Shown here: positions 14,151-15,745 of the stretch, in pieces
How positions within the stretch are numbered: the stretch's first letter is position 1
How the letters are laid out: each line of letters starts with the position of its first letter
Assembly: GCA_002365025.1 (NCBI GenBank)
Contig: DEYX01000016.1
Location: 1-15,745 of the forward strand
Source of the DNA: Hungatella sp. UBA3147
GTDB lineage: Bacteria > Bacillota > Clostridia > Lachnospirales > Lachnospiraceae
Length of the DNA: 15,745 nucleotides
Reading direction: 5' to 3'
The notes under the pieces: generated by a model
What the model saw: only the letters and a program-made list of their open reading frames with translations
Told to the model about the DNA's origin: nothing
Databases searched by the model: none
Program-made: the position numbers and the translations under genes

Positions 14151-14171
14151 ATAAAATTCTATTGATCCGGA

Positions 14172-15482
14172 TTATTTGCCTGCCGCTTTAAGAGCATCCA
14201 CGAACCCGGTCGCTGTAATGGAACCTCCGCAAAGCTTCATAAAGTTCTCTTTAATAATCGGTGTTAAGTCAGCATTGGCTTCCGCTCCGGCTGCCCAGGG
14301 ATAACGCACGCTTAAACTCTCCATAACCGGCTTCACACTGGCAAGCTGTGCCGGCCACTCTGCATTTCTGGAATCTGCCGGAATACCCATAGACAGTTCG
14401 GACATCTTCTTGTCAAATTCTCCCTGAGTAATGTATTCAATCAGTTTAAATGCATTTTCTCCATTTTGGGAATTCTTGTTGATCGCCAAAACTTGAGCAC
14501 CGTAGTTGGAGGCATTGGTACCATCTTTACCGCCTTCCACTGCCGGATAGCTGAAGCAGCCCCATTTAAAGTCTTCTCCTGCCATATCCTTTACTTCATT
14601 TGGAAGCCAGGAGCCGTTCAAATACATGGCTGCTGTACCAAGTGCAAGTTCCTGGTTCTGTCCGGCAGGCCATACGTTGGAAGCAATCGTTTCTGAAAAA
14701 TACCCCTTCCGTGCAAAGTCTTCATAAGCCTGAGCTGTTTTAAGAACTGCCGGGTCATCCCACTTGCCTTCCTTTACAACAGCCTCTGTTCCCTGTTCGC
14801 CTAAAAGTCTGGACATATGATAGCCAAACATGGCTGTTATGTAAGCGTCATCACATGTAATGGGAGTGTAGCCTGCATCCTTGATCTTCTGGCATGCTGC
14901 GTCAAGCTCTTCCCAGGTCTTTGGCACCTCCTTGATTCCTGCCTCATCGAAAATAGTCTGATTATAGAAAAATGCAAATACATTGGGCTGGTAAGGAATG
15001 GATTTTAATGTTCCATCTCCTACTTCCCGGCAAGCACTCATTAAGCCTGCATTGGCATTGGCTTCATAGCCGGAAGTCTTTACTAAATCCTCCAGATCCA
15101 TTAAGTACTGTCCCCATGTGGTATTTACACGGTCAATATCCTCGTCGAATATGTCAATGTTGGTTCCCGCATCCAAAGCCGGCTGCAGACCTTCACGGAT
15201 TCCCGTACGTCCCTTAAACTGAACATCAACCTTCACTCCTGTATCAGCAGTAAATTTGTCAATTGCCATCTGGATCGCCTGGCCCTGAGGCTCTGTTGCT
15301 TCCCACATGGACCAGTAAATAAGCCCTTCCCCGCCGCCTGCAGCCGTTTCCTTCGGTGCATCCGTGGCCGCTCCGCCAGCCACAGCAGCTGTGGTAGCAG
15401 TGGTGGTCTCACCTGCACATCCTGCCAGAAAACCGGCAGCCATGACCGCACTTAGCATAATACCCATAAAACGTCTTTTCAT
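14172..15482 (-). CDS. Extracellular sugar-binding lipoprotein of an ABC importer (family 1)
   Basis: The 436-residue product is a secreted, lipid-anchored solute-binding protein that would deliver a carbohydrate to the two permeases encoded downstream. It starts with a basic n-region (MKRR), a hydrophobic segment and the lipobox LAGC, with Cys22 as the acylated residue. A low-complexity Thr/Ala/Gly linker (about 23-53) follows, as is usual in Gram-positive lipoproteins. The mature part shows family-1 patterns: GLIYWSMWEATEPQGQAIQ, IPYQPNVFAFFYNQTIFDEAGIKEVPKTWEEL and the late LGTAAMYLNGSW. ATG 15482 has GGGAGG 8 nt upstream. It is the first gene of the unit. Ligand class is not readable; the family covers oligosaccharides such as raffinose- or xylan-derived sugars. 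Confidence 0.94.
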   Translation of the reverse strand: MKRRFMGIMLSAVMAAGFLAGCAGETTTATTAAVAGGAATDAPKETAAGGGEGLIYWSMWEATEPQGQAIQMAIDKFTADTGVKVDVQFKGRTGIREGLQPALDAGTNIDIFDEDIDRVNTTWGQYLMDLEDLVKTSGYEANANAGLMSACREVGDGTLKSIPYQPNVFAFFYNQTIFDEAGIKEVPKTWEELDAACQKIKDAGYTPITCDDAYITAMFGYHMSRLLGEQGTEAVVKEGKWDDPAVLKTAQAYEDFARKGYFSETIASNVWPAGQNQELALGTAAMYLNGSWLPNEVKDMAGEDFKWGCFSYPAVEGGKDGTNASNYGAQVLAINKNSQNGENAFKLIEYITQGEFDKKMSELSMGIPADSRNAEWPAQLASVKPVMESLSVRYPWAAGAEANADLTPIIKENFMKLCGGSITATGFVDALKAAGK

Positions 15483-15501
15483 AATTTTACCTCCCTATGT
15501 T

Positions 15502-15521
15502 ATCTGACTTTTCTGTCAGAT
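15502..15521. promoter_or_regulatory. Inverted repeat in the leader of the binding-protein gene
   Basis: ATCTGAC-N6-GTCAGAT is a perfect 7-bp inverted repeat about 20 nt upstream of the binding-protein start, just downstream of the predicted transcription start. It may be a regulator site or a 5'-UTR hairpin close to the ribosome site. Confidence 0.45.
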
Positions 15522-15541
15522 GTTCTTGGTGAATCTATATT

Positions 15542-15573
15542 ATTATACTTTTGGGCAAAATGCTTTGTACAAA
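15542..15573 (-). promoter_or_regulatory. Promoter of the sugar ABC unit, overlapped by a palindrome
   Basis: On the minus strand a perfect TATAAT (15547-15542) predicts a start near 15535. The -35 region is weak: TTGTAC at 19 nt is the best. That region is covered by the palindrome TTTGTACAAA (15564-15573), which is of the kind bound by GntR-like repressors such as AraR (half-site TTGTAC). Confidence 0.55.
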
Positions 15574-15608
15574 AGGTCATGATTTTTAACAATTTAGATT
15601 TTTATCAT

Positions 15609-15637
15609 TTGCTTTTTTCATAAAAAGAAGTTAAAAT
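15609..15637 (+). promoter_or_regulatory. Candidate promoter of the divergent right-edge gene
   Basis: TTGCTT (15609-15614) and TAAAAT (15632-15637) are 17 nt apart, predicting a start near 15644 and a leader of about 75 nt before the ATG at 15719. Confidence 0.45.
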
Positions 15638-15718
15638 ACAGGTAAATTATATACTATTTGCACAACTTTGCATTTGTAAAGGCAAAAGCATTTAGTCTAT
15701 GAATCCAGGGGGAAAAGT

Positions 15719-15745
15719 ATGAAATATAAGTATACGGAATTAACA
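15719..15745 (+). CDS. Start of an unidentified divergent gene (cut by window edge)
   Basis: GGGGG lies 6 nt before an ATG that opens nine in-frame codons (MKYKYTELT) to the window end. Too little is visible to name it. Its divergent position next to a sugar ABC operon, and an opening of the style seen in GntR-type regulators, make a local transcriptional regulator plausible. That is only a guess from context. Confidence 0.55.

Noticed and set aside
1..15745. CRISPR arrays, insertion sequences, prophage or tRNA/rRNA genes.
   Set aside because: No regularly spaced repeats, transposase-like or phage-like frames, or cloverleaf/rRNA sequence were recognised on either strand.

Overview
The window looks like chromosome of a low/mid-GC Gram-positive of the class Clostridia, most likely Lachnospiraceae (Lacrimispora/Enterocloster-like). 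This is inferred from strong AGGAGG ribosome sites, T-box-free SAM-I control of metK, a glycine riboswitch, intrinsic terminators everywhere, a lipoprotein-type sugar ABC transporter without its own ATPase, and PTS sugar uptake. No plasmid, phage, IS or CRISPR feature was seen. Almost everything reads on the minus strand; only the AGCS symporter and a gene cut by the right edge read on the plus strand.

Layout. 1-452: N-terminus of a membrane sensor protein, probably a histidine kinase. 640-8811: a PTS sugar/hexitol locus in two minus-strand transcription units. Unit A (read first) encodes two mannitol-family EIICB permeases and an MtlR-type PRD regulator. Unit B encodes a mannitol-family EIIA, a 1-phosphofructokinase-like PfkB kinase and a SorE-like sugar-phosphate dehydrogenase, ending in a perfect 16-bp terminator. 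8912-10440: metK behind a complete SAM-I riboswitch. 10503-12180: a Na+/amino-acid symporter behind a single-aptamer glycine riboswitch. 12186-12274: a nested bidirectional terminator between convergent genes. 12297-15482: a CUT1 sugar ABC transporter (binding protein, two permeases), with an unidentified divergent gene starting at 15719.

How the genes fit. The PTS locus is the most interesting part. Both units have the same promoter layout: TTGAAA-N18-TATAAT, with a TTTGGC...GCCAAA inverted repeat exactly 16 nt upstream of the -35 box. This is what a small regulon controlled by the locus's own MtlR-type activator would look like. There is no mannitol-1-phosphate 5-dehydrogenase. Instead the pair SorE-like dehydrogenase + FruK-like kinase suggests that an imported hexitol phosphate is oxidised at the carbon next to the phosphate, giving a ketose 1-phosphate such as fructose 1-phosphate, which the kinase converts to a 1,6-bisphosphate. 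That chemistry is an inference. A compact palindromic element of about 126 nt sits between the two permease genes and is not explained by terminators or promoters.
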